NCBI GenBank assembly: GCA_964396415.1
Contig: CAYNFM010000159.1
Coordinates: forward strand, 1 to 5,750
Origin: UBA1306 sp964396415
Lineage (GTDB): Bacteria > Spirochaetota > Spirochaetia > Treponematales > Rectinemataceae
Direction: 5' to 3'
Length of the DNA: 5,750 nt
Numbering within the stretch: the first letter of the stretch is position 1; each line of letters begins with the position of its first letter. Positions 5,667 through 5,750 of the stretch are shown here, one piece after another. The position numbers and the translations under genes are program-made. Under the pieces are notes generated by a model. The model did not search any database, was not told the DNA's origin, and saw only the letters and a program-made list of their open reading frames with translations.

Positions 5667-5750
5667 CCGGACGGTTAATTTTGGATGGGATTGATATCGA
5701 GGTCGTCAAGAAAGATCTCAAGCATCTTCATGTCGGCGTCTATCCACCTG
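5663..5750 (+). CDS. YgjP/DUF45-like (M48-type) metallopeptidase, 5' end only
   Basis: A frame opening with TTG at 5663 overlaps the hsdR stop as TTGA and is preceded by AGGGAG five bases upstream. The 29 codons seen read, after the start, TGRLILDGIDIEVVKKDLKH followed by LHVGVYPP and run off the edge. The pattern 'LDG-I-V-V-x-K-x-x-K-H-L-x-V-x-V-x-PP' matches the N-terminal beta strands of DUF45/YgjP zinc metallopeptidases. Their HExxH zinc site would lie well beyond the window. Genes of this family often sit in type I restriction operons directly after hsdR, which supports the call. Co-transcription and translational coupling with hsdR are likely. No ATG exists in frame nearby; an in-frame TTG at 5681 is the alternative start. 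Confidence 0.75.
   Translation, partial: MTGRLILDGIDIEVVKKDLKHLHVGVYPP

Noticed and set aside
1..5750. CRISPR array, tRNA, rRNA or insertion sequence
   Set aside because: No regularly spaced long repeats, no tRNA-like cloverleaf noticed, no rRNA-like sequence and no transposase frame were seen.

Overview
The window comes from a GC-rich prokaryote, probably a bacterium: Shine-Dalgarno sequences are clear (GGAGGA, GGAG, AGGAG), non-ATG starts look likely (GTG, TTG), and sigma70-like -10 boxes occur. Codon use is GC-rich but tolerates ATA, AGG and AGA. The phylum cannot be fixed from this sequence. The gene content, a type I restriction subunit beside rare accessory genes and a broken toxin gene, suggests a defence or accessory island.

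The left part (1-2020) is a tight three-gene operon on the minus strand, read from right to left. It starts with a TIGR04255-family protein (1223-2020). Next is a 224-residue protein with a helix-turn-helix (552-1226), then a protein of at least 185 residues with a conserved-looking TQTCDLVR motif that runs off the left edge (1-555). Both junctions are 4-base ATGA overlaps, so the three products are probably translated in a coupled way. No catalytic role can be assigned to any of them. This cassette is the best candidate here for an undescribed system.

The divergent intergenic region (about 2021-2246) is AT-rich. It holds three 10-bp phased AGTG repeats upstream of the minus-strand operon and a plausible plus-strand promoter with a perfect TATAAT.

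The middle part (2213-2582) looks like rearrangement scar. A 10-codon start resembling that of hsdR overlaps the GTG start of a Fic-protein N-terminal remnant. This remnant keeps the inhibitory SxxxEG motif but lacks the catalytic core, and it may be joined to a short C-terminal remnant in another frame. An 18-bp direct repeat lies at both this false start and the true hsdR start, 368 bp apart. A perfect 12-bp inverted repeat overlaps a TATAAT box just before hsdR.

The right part (2583-5750) is an intact type I restriction HsdR subunit of 1027 residues, overlapped by 4 bases by the start of a YgjP/DUF45-like metallopeptidase gene that runs off the right edge. No hsdM or hsdS is in the window. 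They would have to lie downstream of the peptidase, or beyond the left operon, or be lost.
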